Part shown: positions 20,600 through 31,676 of the stretch, piece after piece
How the letters are laid out: the number at the start of each line of letters is the position of its first letter
How positions within the stretch are numbered: position 1 is the first letter of the stretch
NCBI RefSeq assembly: GCF_035222375.1
Contig: NC_085891.1
Coordinates: 558,001 to 622,000 of the forward strand
DNA length: 64,000 nucleotides
Source: Podospora pseudocomata
Taxonomy: Eukaryota > Ascomycota > Sordariomycetes > Sordariales > Podosporaceae
Reading direction: 5' to 3'
Notes under the pieces: generated by a model
The model's database searches: none
Seen by the model: the letters and a program-made list of their open reading frames with translations, nothing else
Told to the model about the DNA's origin: nothing
Program-made: the position numbers and the translations under genes

Positions 20600-21600
20600 T
20601 ATAAATAAGTGATTGCTTTGTCTGGTTAAAACTTTGTAGAACCTCTGTAAATTCGTCGTTCTCTGCTTCCTGTAGCTATGCTTCAAGCGTTCGGGGCGGG
20701 CCAGCCTTGTCCAAATTCTCGTGGTAAAACCGCTGTAACAGGTTTGGTGAATATTTGAAGTCTCTTGCTGAGTACTATTCTATGTCCGGTGTAACGGGCT
20801 GAGCCCTGGCATAGACCTCGGCAACCCTCGGCCCTAGTGAAGCCATTCCCAGAACGCAGAGACCACTACTCCAGAACCCTTCTATCACCGCGCACTGGCC
20901 CACACGCCCAGCCATATCAGAGGCTCATATTGTCAAACCTTCTCTTTCTCTTTTCTTTTCTTCTCTAAGTTCAGTGTACTCGTAGAGTGGCCTAGCTAGT
21001 TGCAATACACTGCCTTGAGGCCGTTACATCCGGGTCCTAGCCTTTCCACTGAGCTTGGTACTACAATTTCCCGCGGTGGGTACGGCTGGCGAGGATCTTT
21101 GAGGCTTTATGCTCGGATCCACCAGTAGATTCCATTGGCTCTCCTGGCGGGTTTTCTGACGCTTATCCGGGCAATGGGTTGTTCGGGAATTTCTCAGGTG
21201 GTCGGCCGTGAACACTGCGGATTGCTTGAGAATACCACTCGGTCGCCGGGCTTGAAGTCAGGTTCGTGTCGGTGACGGTTTGCTTGAGCTGCCTGTCGCT
21301 GTTGAGATTTGACGATATTGTCCTTGGCAAAGTTCACGCACCCTCTGATCAGTTGGGTAAACTTCTGAGCGTCTTCTTGGGTCTTGCGTTCACTTCGAGG
21401 TAAATCAGTCCATTCCTTGGTTCGCACTTCCCAGTTAAACTACATCCTCGTCGGGAAGCCGAACAATACTTCCTACTCTCTACCAGAAGAGTGTCCAGGG
21501 TATTCTGGATATCTGTGAGCCACTTGTCCTTCTCCAGGTATTCTTCCAATATCCACTCCGAAAAACGAGTTGTTGCTCTTTGATCAGGACCCTTCCAGAT
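20600..21600 (-). mobile_element. Ty3/Gypsy retrotransposon fossil, integrase C-terminal part
   Basis: Minus-strand fragments resemble the end of Gypsy pol: a KDKWLTDIQNTLD segment, then QANRHRHEPDFKPGDRVV (21230-21300), and a C-terminal chromodomain-like tail with RFYHENLDKAGPPRTLEA at about 20680-20740. The element is clearly broken and incomplete (no LTR pair, no reverse transcriptase seen). The solo LTR at 20790-21028 is inserted within its last part, so the Gypsy copy is the older of the two. Confidence 0.65.
20790..21028. mobile_element. Solo LTR with 5-bp target duplication
   Basis: The 239-bp segment begins TGTAACGG and ends CCGTTACA (8-bp inverted ends, TG...CA). It is flanked on both sides by TCCGG (20785-20789 and 21029-21033), a perfect 5-bp target-site duplication. 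It has no internal coding part, so it is a solo LTR left after recombination. The exact target duplication suggests it is not very old. Confidence 0.85.
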
Positions 21601-23086
21601 GTGTGGGGTCCCACTGGTTCGTACCGTAGGACTTTTTTCTGCCTGTGATGATCATTTCGTTGCGGTGTTATACGCCTGGCAGTTGTTTTCTTCTTGAGTT
21701 TTTTCGCCTCTCATGTCAAATGCTCCTCAAACTAGTAGTGGCTTACCCTCAGGAAGAAGTCTGCCGAGACGGTCCACAATTGTTAACACCTTAGCACGTA
21801 TATTAACATGGCTTAATCCAACCGTCCCACAAACTCCGATATTTCTCGTCGGATTTACGGTTTCTGATCCACCACTTGGCGCTATGCATCTGCCCTTGCC
21901 AGGCTGCAAGGAAGCCTTGCAAAGCCAAGCTCCCGGTTTCCTTGCAAGGAGTCCAGCCGCCAAAATGACTCTGTGTGCAGTAGAAGCCAGTTTTGGAGGC
22001 AGATAACGTCCACCTATAGTTCAAGATCGTGCTCTCAGAGCTGCTTCGAGAGCCTGACCATATAGTGCCTTAAGAATCTGAAACCGTGGGTTCTTGTTTG
22101 CATTAAAATTAAAAACCATTTATTGCCTCAATAGAGGCAGCGGCTTTTATCTTACCTATGTCAAAACAGAAAAGCTGTTTCTGGCTTCAGCCAAGGAGAC
22201 CATCGCTGCCTACACCGGCAAAATGAAAAGGCCGTTTCTGGCTTTTCATATGACCAGTGTGAAAATGTGATCTTCCATACAGTGCTCAATCAAGTTAGGA
22301 ACAATCCAAGTTTTCGGTGATCCCCGATGCAGGAACGGGAGAAGACTTGCCTGATTTAAACTAACTGAGAAACTGACTTAAATAGAGACATTAGTACCCT
22401 GTTATAGCTTTGATACCTAACATTACCTTAAACCGAATATTTAGTAATACAGCTAGGGTTATTTTCTAGTAACTCCACCAAAACCCCCCTGCAGTACTAA
22501 TAACAATTATCGTGGAATAGGTATATATTCCAGAAACAGCTCTGCCATGGTCTACCTCCAGCCTGGTCTCAGGTCGATTCAATTATTGCTCACCGTGCTC
22601 GGGGTTTGCTCACCGTGCTCGGGGTTTGCTCACCGTGCTCAGAACCTTGCTCACCATGCTTAGGGCCTTGCTCACCGTGCTCAGGGCTCTTGTTCCCCCT
22701 GCTCAGGAGATCTCCACTTCTGCTCAGGTTAAAGCGGCGACTGCTCAGGTCCCAAAACGGAAATGGAAATCGCCCATGTCCAGATTCCGATATTGCTCTG
22801 GCTGTTCCAAAACCATCTACAGACTGCTTGGCGTCAGCAAGCCTTGATGCCAATCCAGCACCAATAAGCCAGTGCCTGGCTCGTGCACTGTGGCCATCAC
22901 CATTCGGAGCGTCGGAATTAGACTTGGACGAAAGGAGCAAACGATAAAAGATGGATAGAAAGTATTATTCAGCACTTTGATGATGGTGTTTGATTTTGAA
23001 GGTATATCTAGCTGTAGACTGCTCACTCAACTTCAATTCCAGTATCCACCACCAGTTTCAGCAACCGCATTCCGACTCTCACCAAG
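21600..23086. other. Repeat-rich, AT-biased stretch without a recognised gene
   Basis: The left part continues the retroelement region. 22080-22560 is AT-rich with short palindromes (TGCCTCAATAGAGGCA near 22118). The tandem repeat at 22588-22745 lies near the right end. The last 150 bp are the promoter of the epoxide-hydrolase-like gene. Confidence 0.5.
22588..22745. repeat. 20-21-bp minisatellite, unit TTGCTCACCGTGCTCGGGGT
   Basis: About five consecutive units of GCTCACC(G/A)TGCTC(G/A)GGG plus spacer TTT/CTT, the first two nearly identical, then decaying to single TGCTCAGG words. On the minus strand it would encode repeated EHGEQ, but no gene context supports translation. It shares its core words with the cluster at 920-1003. 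Confidence 0.8.
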
Positions 23087-24196
23087 ATGAAGTTTTTCAC
23101 CACAGTTACACTAGCAGCGACTCTCTTCGCCCAGTCCACTGTCTCTCTGACCAAGTGGGATGACTGGGCCCATGGAAGAGTCGCCCTTGAAGACGTCTCA
23201 ATACACTTTCGCTATGCCAGCAGTGGCCCCCCTTTGCTTCTCATTCATGGCAGCCCTCAGTATAGCTTGACGTGGCAGTGGATTGGTCCCGTCCTTGCCG
23301 AATCCTTCACTGCAATCGCCCCGGATAACCACGGAGCTGGAGATTCGTCCATCCCACCAGATGGCAACTACAGTGCCACCGCGAGCGCTGCTGACCTCAA
23401 AGGTGTACTCGACTTTCTCAACATCACCGAGACCTACGTGTTCTCCCACGACAAGGGCGCAGGCATGGCAGTTGCCCTCACCATTCAATACCCATCGCTT
23501 GTGAAGAGACTGGGTGTCTCCGAATATGTCCTGCCCGGCTTTGGATACGAGGCAGCTTCAGCCCCTGGGCCGTACTGGGACCTGTATGGAAACTGGCAAT
23601 TGGCTTTCTTCAGCGTCCCAGACGCAGCCGACTTCTTCATTTGAGGTCGTGAAAGAGAGATGCTTTCCTGGTATTTCTATCACGGCAGCTATTCCGGTGG
23701 ATCGTCCATTTCGGAGGAGACGTTGAGTAGATATGCGACCTCCATCTCCAAGCCGGGGTACCTCCGGGCCATGTTCGGACCGTTCGAGAGCAGGATCGTG
23801 GCCGATGACGCAAAGTTCTTTACATCCATCATTGGGAAGAAGAAGCTGACTGTCCCGACACTTGCTCTGGGAGGCGAGGCGCTGATGTCCTTCCTCACAC
23901 GGCCCGCATTTGAGAATTTTACCGAGACTCTGGAAGTTGATATTGTGCTCAAAGCAGGACACTGGATCGGTGAGTCCTCCTCATGACGTGATGTTCTAGT
24001 AGACTGGTTGACTGACACGTAAACAGTTGATGAGAACCCCATCTGGGTCGCCAACCGTGTCGCCAGTTTCCTTGCCAAAGACACATCTCCCTTGCCAGTT
24101 GCGAACCTTTCAAGCCTGACAAACCAAGTGACGTTGACTGTGGGTCTTTACGGGACCCTGAGAAACTTTGCTTTGGCTGGGGGAGGTATTCTGTAG
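23087..24196 (+). pseudogene. Epoxide-hydrolase-like secreted alpha/beta-hydrolase with one premature TGA
   Basis: Exons are 23087-23969 and 24027-24196; the GT-AG intron joins GHWI to VDENPIW. The signal peptide is residues 1-20 (FFTTVTLAATLFAQSTVS). The oxyanion motif HGSPQ starts at His54, and the nucleophile Asp is at about 122 in FSHDKGAG, as in epoxide hydrolases and haloalkane dehalogenases. The cap domain follows, and the catalytic His is in KAGHWIVDE. Reading is open in one frame throughout except for a TGA at 23642-23644 (codon 186, after ADFFI and before GREREML). A single C-to-T change of CGA would create it. The rest, including the intron and C-terminus, is well kept, so the loss is recent, polymorphic or an error. 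A truncated 185-residue product would lack the catalytic His. Confidence 0.8.
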
Positions 24197-24502
24197 TGTC
24201 TTGGCTGTCGCTGGCTAATCGTTAGTGGGTGTTTTCTTGGGGTGGTTGATGGTCTAGGCAGCACCAAAACAGGCAAGATTCAGGGGGTGTTAGCAAATGA
24301 GGGAGCCTGGTTGGTGCCACCTATTTCGGTATCCTTTGCGCAAGCTGAAAGCTAGATGGTCTAAGGGACGCGCAATCGTCAAATCTGTCTTTTTGTTTAC
24401 CCTGTATAAACACTCGCGCATAATCTCTTCTTCTTTTTCCCTCACCATCAATGAACCGGGACTTCTGCTTTTGAACCGGATTTCAACTTTGATTTGGAAC
24501 CA

Positions 24503-26618
24503 ATGTCGTCCACTCAAGAAAAGGCTTCGAAAAATGACCGACCTGACCATGAATTTTGGAATGCCTTCATCCACAGCACTCTGCTTCCATGGCGTCACAG
24601 GGACTACGTTCGGGCTGCCTACATGACCATTCTTCTCCACGAAAATAGAGATCGCGGTCTCCTCGAGATAGCCAGCGACTTCGCCGCCAACATGCTTTCG
24701 TTGAAGCAGCGGGCGTCCCGGTTGAACCATCAGCCTGAGTCACGGTGAGTTTTCCTAGTCGTCACTGTCGTGATCTCAGTATCGTCTAACACTACGCAGA
24801 ACAGAAACTGTTTTTTGGCTCTATCAAATCAAATCGGCTATTGAGGCTGCGCAAGGATCTTCAACTGATGACAAGCACTTCACACCGCCCTCGTTCGACA
24901 TGGTACTCGCTAAACGCCCGGAACTCCTTGACCGCAAGCTGATCGACCAGTACTACAGCGTGTATCTTCAGAACATGTGCTATACTCATCGGTATTATGT
25001 TTTACCCAATCTCAAGCCTCTTGAGCCACCCAGAAAAGCTCCAAGGTCTTTCTTTGGGTTCGGCAACAACTCTGCGCCGGAACCTTTTGAGCATGAGCGC
25101 TATCTCAACATGGCCTTTGCCATTGTCCAGCGGTATCTGCGCGAGGGTGAAACCCGACGAAGAAGCTGGTTCATCGAGCGAGGGTTTGATGCCCTGCGTC
25201 AACAGTTCATGCGTATGAGGGCGCCAGTGGACGCTCGCACTGGGGTCTTTGCTGAAAAGCCATCTTCGGGTTTGGAACCATTTTCAGAAACAAAAGCCTA
25301 CTTTTATGTCCAGCTTGTTCACATTGCCCTCACCAAGCTCACCACTGGTGGTCACCATGACATGGTTCAAAGAATGCGGTATCAAACGTTCAAACGAATC
25401 TTCGGCATCGAACCCAACATCTGGAAGAAACACTACAGCGCGAAACGATGGACGAGTTTCAAAGCCCTCGGGGGTTTCCAGCCACCTGATCTCAAGCCCC
25501 TCCCGGATACCATTGACGCTTCGTACAACAAGGGCAGCAGCATTTTCCTTACCGCTTTAGAAGGTTCTGGTGGCCCTTCCGATACCAAGGAATCCGTCAA
25601 ACCCAAATCCTGGGACGACTTGTTTCTCAAAGAAGGCCTCGAACCCGAACTCCCCCTCGAAGAGGTCATCGCCTTCCACCGCTCCATCCTCCTCGAAGAC
25701 GCTAAATCCATCGACCCCACCGCCCCCCTATCCCCCTCCCACCTCCCCACCCCCGCCCACTTGCTCAAATACATCTACACCACCGTCCTCACCGCCAGCT
25801 CCATGGCCACCCTCCCCACCCGCGCAACCCACTGCCTCTCCATCCTCCTCCAGCACGCCCCGCTTCCCAAAACCCACCTAATCTTCTACCTAAACTACCT
25901 CCTCAACTTCTGCACCCCAGGCATAGAAATAGCCTACCCAGGCCTCTTCCCCTCGAACAAGACCCCCTCCTGGCAGGAAAAAATCCAGTTCCGTCCCATC
26001 ACCACCACAACCACCACCAATCCAGAAACGAACAAAACAGAAACAAGACACACCCGGTATCACAACTGCCCTTGTCACAACGGCACGCCGCTTCCTTATT
26101 ATATTGGTCCATCGGCGTGTGAATACCCCATTAACTTCCCCTATGAGCACCCACCTCAGTTATACCACGGTTGTTCCTGCCATAAGGAAGAAATGATTGA
26201 TCAGGATGAGCTGGCGGAGATTGTGGCGGGGATGTATGCCGAGAGAGAGGCGAGTGAGGTTTGGAAGGGGGGGCAGAGGGATAGACACACGGGGTTTGAC
26301 AAGAAAATGGTGAGAGATCGGGAGGAGATGTTTGTTGAGTGGGTTAGGCGGTGGCCTGAGTTGGTGTTTGTGGAGTTTTCACCTGGGGGGGAGAAGAGGG
26401 GGTTGGTGGAGATTTGGGAGGGGAGGGAAAGGGAGATTATTATGTTGATGAGGGAGGAGGATGGAGGGGTGGGGGTTATGGGGGTGGTGCCAGTTGCGGA
26501 TGGGGAGGGGGAAGAAGAGGGGGAGGGGGATGAAAAGACTTTGGCTGGGGATCGGGAGGTGAGGAGTGGAGACGAGGAGGATTGGGAGCTGTTGAGTCAG
26601 GCTGGGACGCTGTGTTAG
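24503..26618 (+). CDS. Large fungal protein of unknown function
   Basis: Exons 24503-24744 and 24800-26618 encode 686 residues; the 55-nt intron splits an Arg codon, and there is a CTAAC branch site. The ATG at 24503 is the first in the frame. I recognise no catalytic domain. Visible parts are a helical N-terminal half rich in aromatic/basic residues (VRAAYMTILLHENRDRG, RYLREGETRRRSWFIERG), a Pro/Ser/Thr-rich middle (residues about 340-440), and a Cys-rich segment with CPCHNG and GCSCHKEE near 475-515 that could bind metal. The tail is acidic (EGEEEGEGDEKT). The coding strand is C-rich in 25660-26000 and G-rich in 26250-26600. It converges with the DUF7708 gene only 56 bp downstream. Expression seems plausible given the clean long frame. 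Confidence 0.75.
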
Positions 26619-26674
26619 AAATGATTGTGGGTTAAGACAGTTTTTCGCCGTTGAATGAAATTTGGCAGGCTCGT

Positions 26675-28491
26675 TTATGTCAACCGTAATGCTCGTCTCC
26701 CTGATGCTCTGCTTCGAATACAGTTCATGCCTGCCCCCCTTCGGCTTTGTGTGCCCGACCTGGGACCCGTGACAGCGTTATTTGAAGGTGCTTTGATAAC
26801 AAGATGATCACGTCGGTCCTCCGCAGATACCACAGGCCTGTTGGTCACCAAAATCACTCTCAGTCTCGTCTTTGCCCCTCTTTGATCCAGCTGTCCAAAC
26901 ATTCTGGATGCAGCTTCCACCCAAGGAAACTCTTCCGCAATGTCAACGTCGATAACAATGTACAAATTGGCCACAGAAGCCAGTAGGCTTGCCACTATCA
27001 ACCAATAGTCCTCTGCCGTGACAGCTCTGTAGAAGCGTGCGCAGGCATTTGCTGCATCGAGCTCAGTCAGGACGGTCCCGGGAAGTTGCATTATCTGTGA
27101 GATCAGGTATTTCATCACCGAAGTAACTGGCACCTGCTTGGACTCGTAGTGTGGGATTTTCAGCGCCCATATAACTGGAATGTTGGAAGAGCGGAGAAGT
27201 GTCAGTGTCGATATGATCAGACCTCGAGTCTGGTCTCTCGAGTGATAGCCACCGCGAATGAGCGCTAAAGATCTGAGCTTCGAGGCGGATGAGAACGCCG
27301 TCAACTTGGAACTAGCCCAATCGAATGTGCATAAAAAGGCACCTCGGCCAGCTCTCTCGGTTGCTCTCTGAAGAGCTATGTTGCGTCTGTATGTTGTTTC
27401 TGGTTCCGGAAGGAGGTGATACTCCGCGGCTTGCCGAAGAGACTGACAAATTTGAGCAAACTGCAAATCGTTCAGACGGCAGTTGGTATCAATGAAGCTG
27501 TTGATCGCCCTACTTTCCAATCCTACTGATTGGTTAACGATATTATCTCTCATGATTCAACGAGGATGGGAAAAACAACTCAAGATTATGGCCTTCAGCT
27601 CTCTCACCTCCTCATGCATAACGGTAAGTTGGGAGCCTTCATTATCGATTTTGCGGTGAATCTCCCTTTGCTCGGCTTGTGAGCCAGAAGCGCTCAGGGT
27701 CTCAATCAGCTCAGATCGCTCTTTAACGTTTTCCAAAAGATCGGCATATCGCAGTTCAGATGGGCGGGACAACGAGTGCCAGATGTGCTTCAGCTTCCCT
27801 TCCTCGTACCATCTTTTGCTTCGTACCAGGAACTTGATAATGTTGGCATATAGCTCAGCGACGGCACGCTTCATGCGTTTGGTAGGATAAAGAATAAGTG
27901 ATAGCTCTGCGCGAGGGAGAATCGATCCAATCTGGCAAAGACCCTTGGCGAGGGTAGAACATGCATTTTCGTGGTTGACAAACGCCTGAACGATCAGTCA
28001 GTCGACATTCTTTCAGTCAATGGTAAACAGAAAACTGAAACATACAACAAACAAGAACTTCATGGCACCCCAAGCCAAAGAAACATACTCCGGGTTGTGT
28101 TGAATGAGACATTTCATCACATTGTCGTAGTGGCAGAGGAGATTAGAGAATTTGGTCAAGTACTCTCTAGTCTTTGATTTGACTCGAAGGGACTCGTACT
28201 TTTGCTGCGTTTCGGCCAGCGTAGCTTGAAGCTCTGCAAAGCCATGTGAACGAGATATGAATTGGCGCTTGTCTTGATCTTTGGTGAGATGGTCACGGTA
28301 AATGCAAATCGCTTCTTCAAACGCATCTGTAGCTGGGTCCAAGCTTCTACTCAATGGTTAGAATCACATATGATCGTAATGGTAATTTGGGGTACCTGGG
28401 GAACAAACCCATCATCCACGTCAGCGTTGAACCACTCAGTGAATGAAAAGCCACCGCGTCCAGAGACGCTTAAAGTGGTAGAGGTGGACAT
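26675..28491 (-). CDS. DUF7708-domain protein (STAND/NACHT-related fungal family)
   Basis: Proposed exons are 28409-28491, 28046-28349, 27580-27985 and 26675-27525 (about 547 residues). All introns are GT-AG and two have clear CTAAC/GTTAAC branch sites. The first exon rests on splice logic (phase 2 donor GG/gtttgt) because the second exon lacks an ATG; its acceptor could shift by 3 nt. The domain shows RSLDPATDAFEEAICIYRDHL, LCHYDNVMKCLIQHNPEYVSLAWGAMKFLF, then VNHENACSTLAKGL and RWYEEGKLKHI. This DUF7708 module usually precedes NACHT in fungal NLR-like proteins. The C-terminal part (PVIWALKIP, YIVIDVD) looks like a degenerate NTPase core without a P-loop. Divergent from the AAA ATPase gene, 266 bp away. 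Confidence 0.75.
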
Positions 28492-28757
28492 GAAAGGAGG
28501 ATTGATTGTGCATGAGTTGAAGAACTTGATCGACAGAAGACAGAAGGCAAGGAGCATCTGCAAGGCAGAGAGGTTGCTTGCAAAAGCGCTGCGATTTTCA
28601 CGTGATTTTCTCTGTTGGCTGCCACACCTTTCCCCTCTTTTCAAACGCAGGTATGCCTACGAGAGGTGCCAAGGCAGACTTCCTCGTCGCTTCACTACCT
28701 CATTACTTCTATTGTTTCAACGACGCCTACATACTTTAGACATCTTCTTGGGCCAGG
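28492..28757. promoter_or_regulatory. Divergent promoter, DUF7708 gene and AAA ATPase
   Basis: This 266-bp spacer between the proposed ATGs has pyrimidine-rich tracts on the plus strand (TTTTCTCTGTTGG..., TTACTTCTATTG) close to the AAA start. No specific operator recognised. Confidence 0.45.
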
Positions 28758-31571
28758 ATGGCGTCTCGGTACGTTTTTGTTTCTCGTTGTGTAAGAGCTT
28801 TCATGTGACTAAAGAACCGAGTAGACAACGTGGAGGATTCAATCCACCTCCTGGAAGACCGATCAGTCAAAGCGGCAGATCTGTGTCCCCTGCCAGGGCG
28901 ACGTCCCCCGACCACCCTACCGATGACGAGGATGCCCTCCACAGCACTTTCACCATTTCACGGGACAAGACAAGAGAGAGCAACTTCCAAACCCAGCAAC
29001 TTATTGCCGCAGGACAATCACAGGTACCACAACGGCATAGTCTTAGACCTATGACTTCCGGGGAGTTTACCGGCATGGAGCCACCTAAACATGAAGGTGA
29101 AATGCCATACTCTGATGATGAGGCGCCACCACCGCGGAGAACAACCTATGCCAACGGAATACCTGCCGTCCAGAGTTCAAGGTTTGCTCTCCAGCCAGAG
29201 CCATCCAAACATTACCAATCTCGTCCGACAAAGTGGAAAACACAACCCCAAAGGCTTGAAGCTGAACAGGAGGGTCTACCCAAAACCAAGGACGCTACCT
29301 CTACTGTGAGTCCTCAGGTTTGCAGCACAGAGGACAAAAAGGACCAATCCGATGACTTGGTGTGGGAAGTGGTCTATCGAATCAACAACCAGCATCTCTA
29401 TCTTGCGCAACCCTACTATTCTGTTGACCACAACGGAGTGAGCTTATTACAGGGCGATCTCGGTCTGACCAGTTTGGCAAGACATTTGGCACGAAAGCCA
29501 AACATTGCTTTTGTCGTCTTCCAAGATTATTACACGGTCGACTATTTGGATCAAGCTTCCGGAGCCAGACGGAATGGCCCGGGATATCCTCCCATGGGCC
29601 CAGGGATGGGAATGCCCGGCGGAGGGCCCTTAGTATCAACCCCGCCCCGTTCAACACAGCCATCTCCTTGGATCAACGAAACCGTGGGAGAGGCTAAAGA
29701 CATTGAGACGCCCCCGATATACTTTGAATCTATTGAACCCGTCACCAAAGGAATGCGGGAGGCTCTGAAAGCCCTGCTTTCTTCCAAAAGTGTGTCCTTC
29801 ATCCGCCAATCCCTCACCAACCCACAGAAAGAGCTCGAGGCACCATACTTCTTTTGGTATTTTCTCAGAGATAAACAGGATGCGATCCGTGAGCTGGCAG
29901 AGAAACATCAGTTACATCTCAGATTGCTGGGAAAGTACATCGAGAGTGCTTTCGGCAATACCTATCGTCATGTTGACGACCTTCTCAAACTCGGCAAGAT
30001 TGAACTGAAGTATCTTCCGTTCCTCATCCGACCAGACGAGGTTTTGGTGACGACTATACGGTCATACGTCCGAGGCTACATTGCCAGTGCGATGGTTCAA
30101 ATGGGGAAGCCCCCCGAACGGAGGCAAATTCCCGGCGTTCCTCCCCCTGTCATGCAAGAAAACACATTCTTTTACGAGGTGCAGTGCTGGTGCTGGGTTT
30201 ACAGTGGTTCATCTTTTGCGAGTCGAGACGTAACCCTCCGACTCACAAATGAGCTTGATGGAAACACACTCATGGACGAAGAGATAGAGATCAGGACGCT
30301 CTTGGTATATCCTCTTCGGTTCGCTGAAGAGGGAGTCAAAGAGCATCTTGAGGCTGTTGGAAATTTTTGTTGGTCATCTAGAGTGAGGAAGTTGGTGGCC
30401 TACTTTGATGGGCATGTAGGTCCTCACCTAATCCCATTCTATTCGACACTGGCTGTGTCACAAGTGCACATACCCTAACCTTTCTTAGGAAGCCGAACGC
30501 TTCATGATCGACACCGCCACATATCAAAAGCTCCATCCAGGTGGGATGCTTCGCCGAGATCCGGGATGCTTCGTTCTTGGGGAAGACCCGGGGCCCGAGG
30601 ACAACGATATCTATGCGTTTCCACCAGAGGTCAAAGGCTTCAATCTGCGACGCAAGGCCTGGGGTGAGTAGCACTTACTTTTTCTTTTGCTACGACTTCA
30701 TACTAACCTAGGCTATCTCACAGTTGATCTCGATGTTTCAAAGATCATAGAGGTCGAGTGGGACAAAAGAGCGTTTGAGAATCTCGTGCTGAGTGATGTG
30801 AAGACCAAGGACTTGATCAAAGCCCTCGTGACAACTCAAGTGGCCGCAGAAAAGGGGACTGACATCATCAAGGGTAAAGGGAAGGGCTTAATCCTCCTTT
30901 TGCATGGAGCACCCGGTACAGGCAAAACCTTTACCGCCGAAGCCGTGGCTGAGATTACGGAAAAGCCGCTGTACCGCGTGACATGTGGTGATATCGGGAC
31001 AAGCCCAGAAAACGTTGAGCAATATCTCGAGTCTGTCCTTTACCTTGGCCAGATGTGGGGCTGCGTCGTCCTACTCGATGAAGCAGAGGTGTTCTTGGAG
31101 CAGCGTGGACTGGCAGATCTCAACCGCAACGCACTGGTTTCGGTCTTTCTCCGGGTTTTGGAGTATTACGACGGCATTCTCATATTGACGTCCAACAGAG
31201 TGGGAACTTTTGACGAGGCATTCAAAAGTCGAATCCAGTTGTCAATTCACTATGACAATCTCAACATACCGCAGCGGAGGAAAATTTGGCGAAACTTTTT
31301 GACCCGCCTGAAGGAGATCGACGCCGAGAGTATCGACTCTGAAGACATTTACGACAGTCTGGATGAGTTTGCCAAGATGGACCTGAACGGCCGTGCTATC
31401 CGGAATGCGATCACTACGGCAAGGCAGCTGGCAAAGCACAAGAACGAAGTCGTGAGCAGCTCGCATCTGCAGTATGTCATTGAGGTCGCTTCGAGGTTTG
31501 ATGATTACATCAAGAATGTCCGGGAGGGAATGACGGATGAAGACTTTGCGAGAGACGGGGGTTATCGTTGA
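28758..31571 (+). CDS. AAA+ ATPase with long N-terminal region
   Basis: Four exons, 28758-28768, 28825-30415, 30489-30663 and 30712-31571, encode 878 residues. The first exon holds only MAS plus part of an Arg codon. The introns carry GTGACTAAAG, CCCTAACC and ACTAACC branch sites. The N-terminal 220 residues are disordered (Pro/Ser/Gln-rich). A folded middle part follows, typical of fungal AAA proteins with an uncharacterised N-domain (FWYFLRDKQDAIREL, RGYIASAMVQMG). The AAA module has Walker A HGAPGTGKT at about 657-665, Walker B CVVLLDEAEVFLEQR at about 710-724, and sensor 1 ILTSNRVGTFDEAFKSRI with arginine finger. It probably remodels protein complexes; the target is unknown. No membrane segment is evident. 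Confidence 0.88.
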
Positions 31572-31676
31572 TTGTTCTCCCAATTGGATATTTGATTTAT
31601 ATGGCGATGTTTTTTGTTCTATATATGCAGGATGATGTGGACAAGCGTACATGAGTTCCTCAATTTAACGACTCTA

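Noticed and set aside
22588-22745. CRISPR-like array from the 20-bp tandem repeat
   Set aside because: There are no unique spacers; it is a plain minisatellite in a eukaryotic genome.
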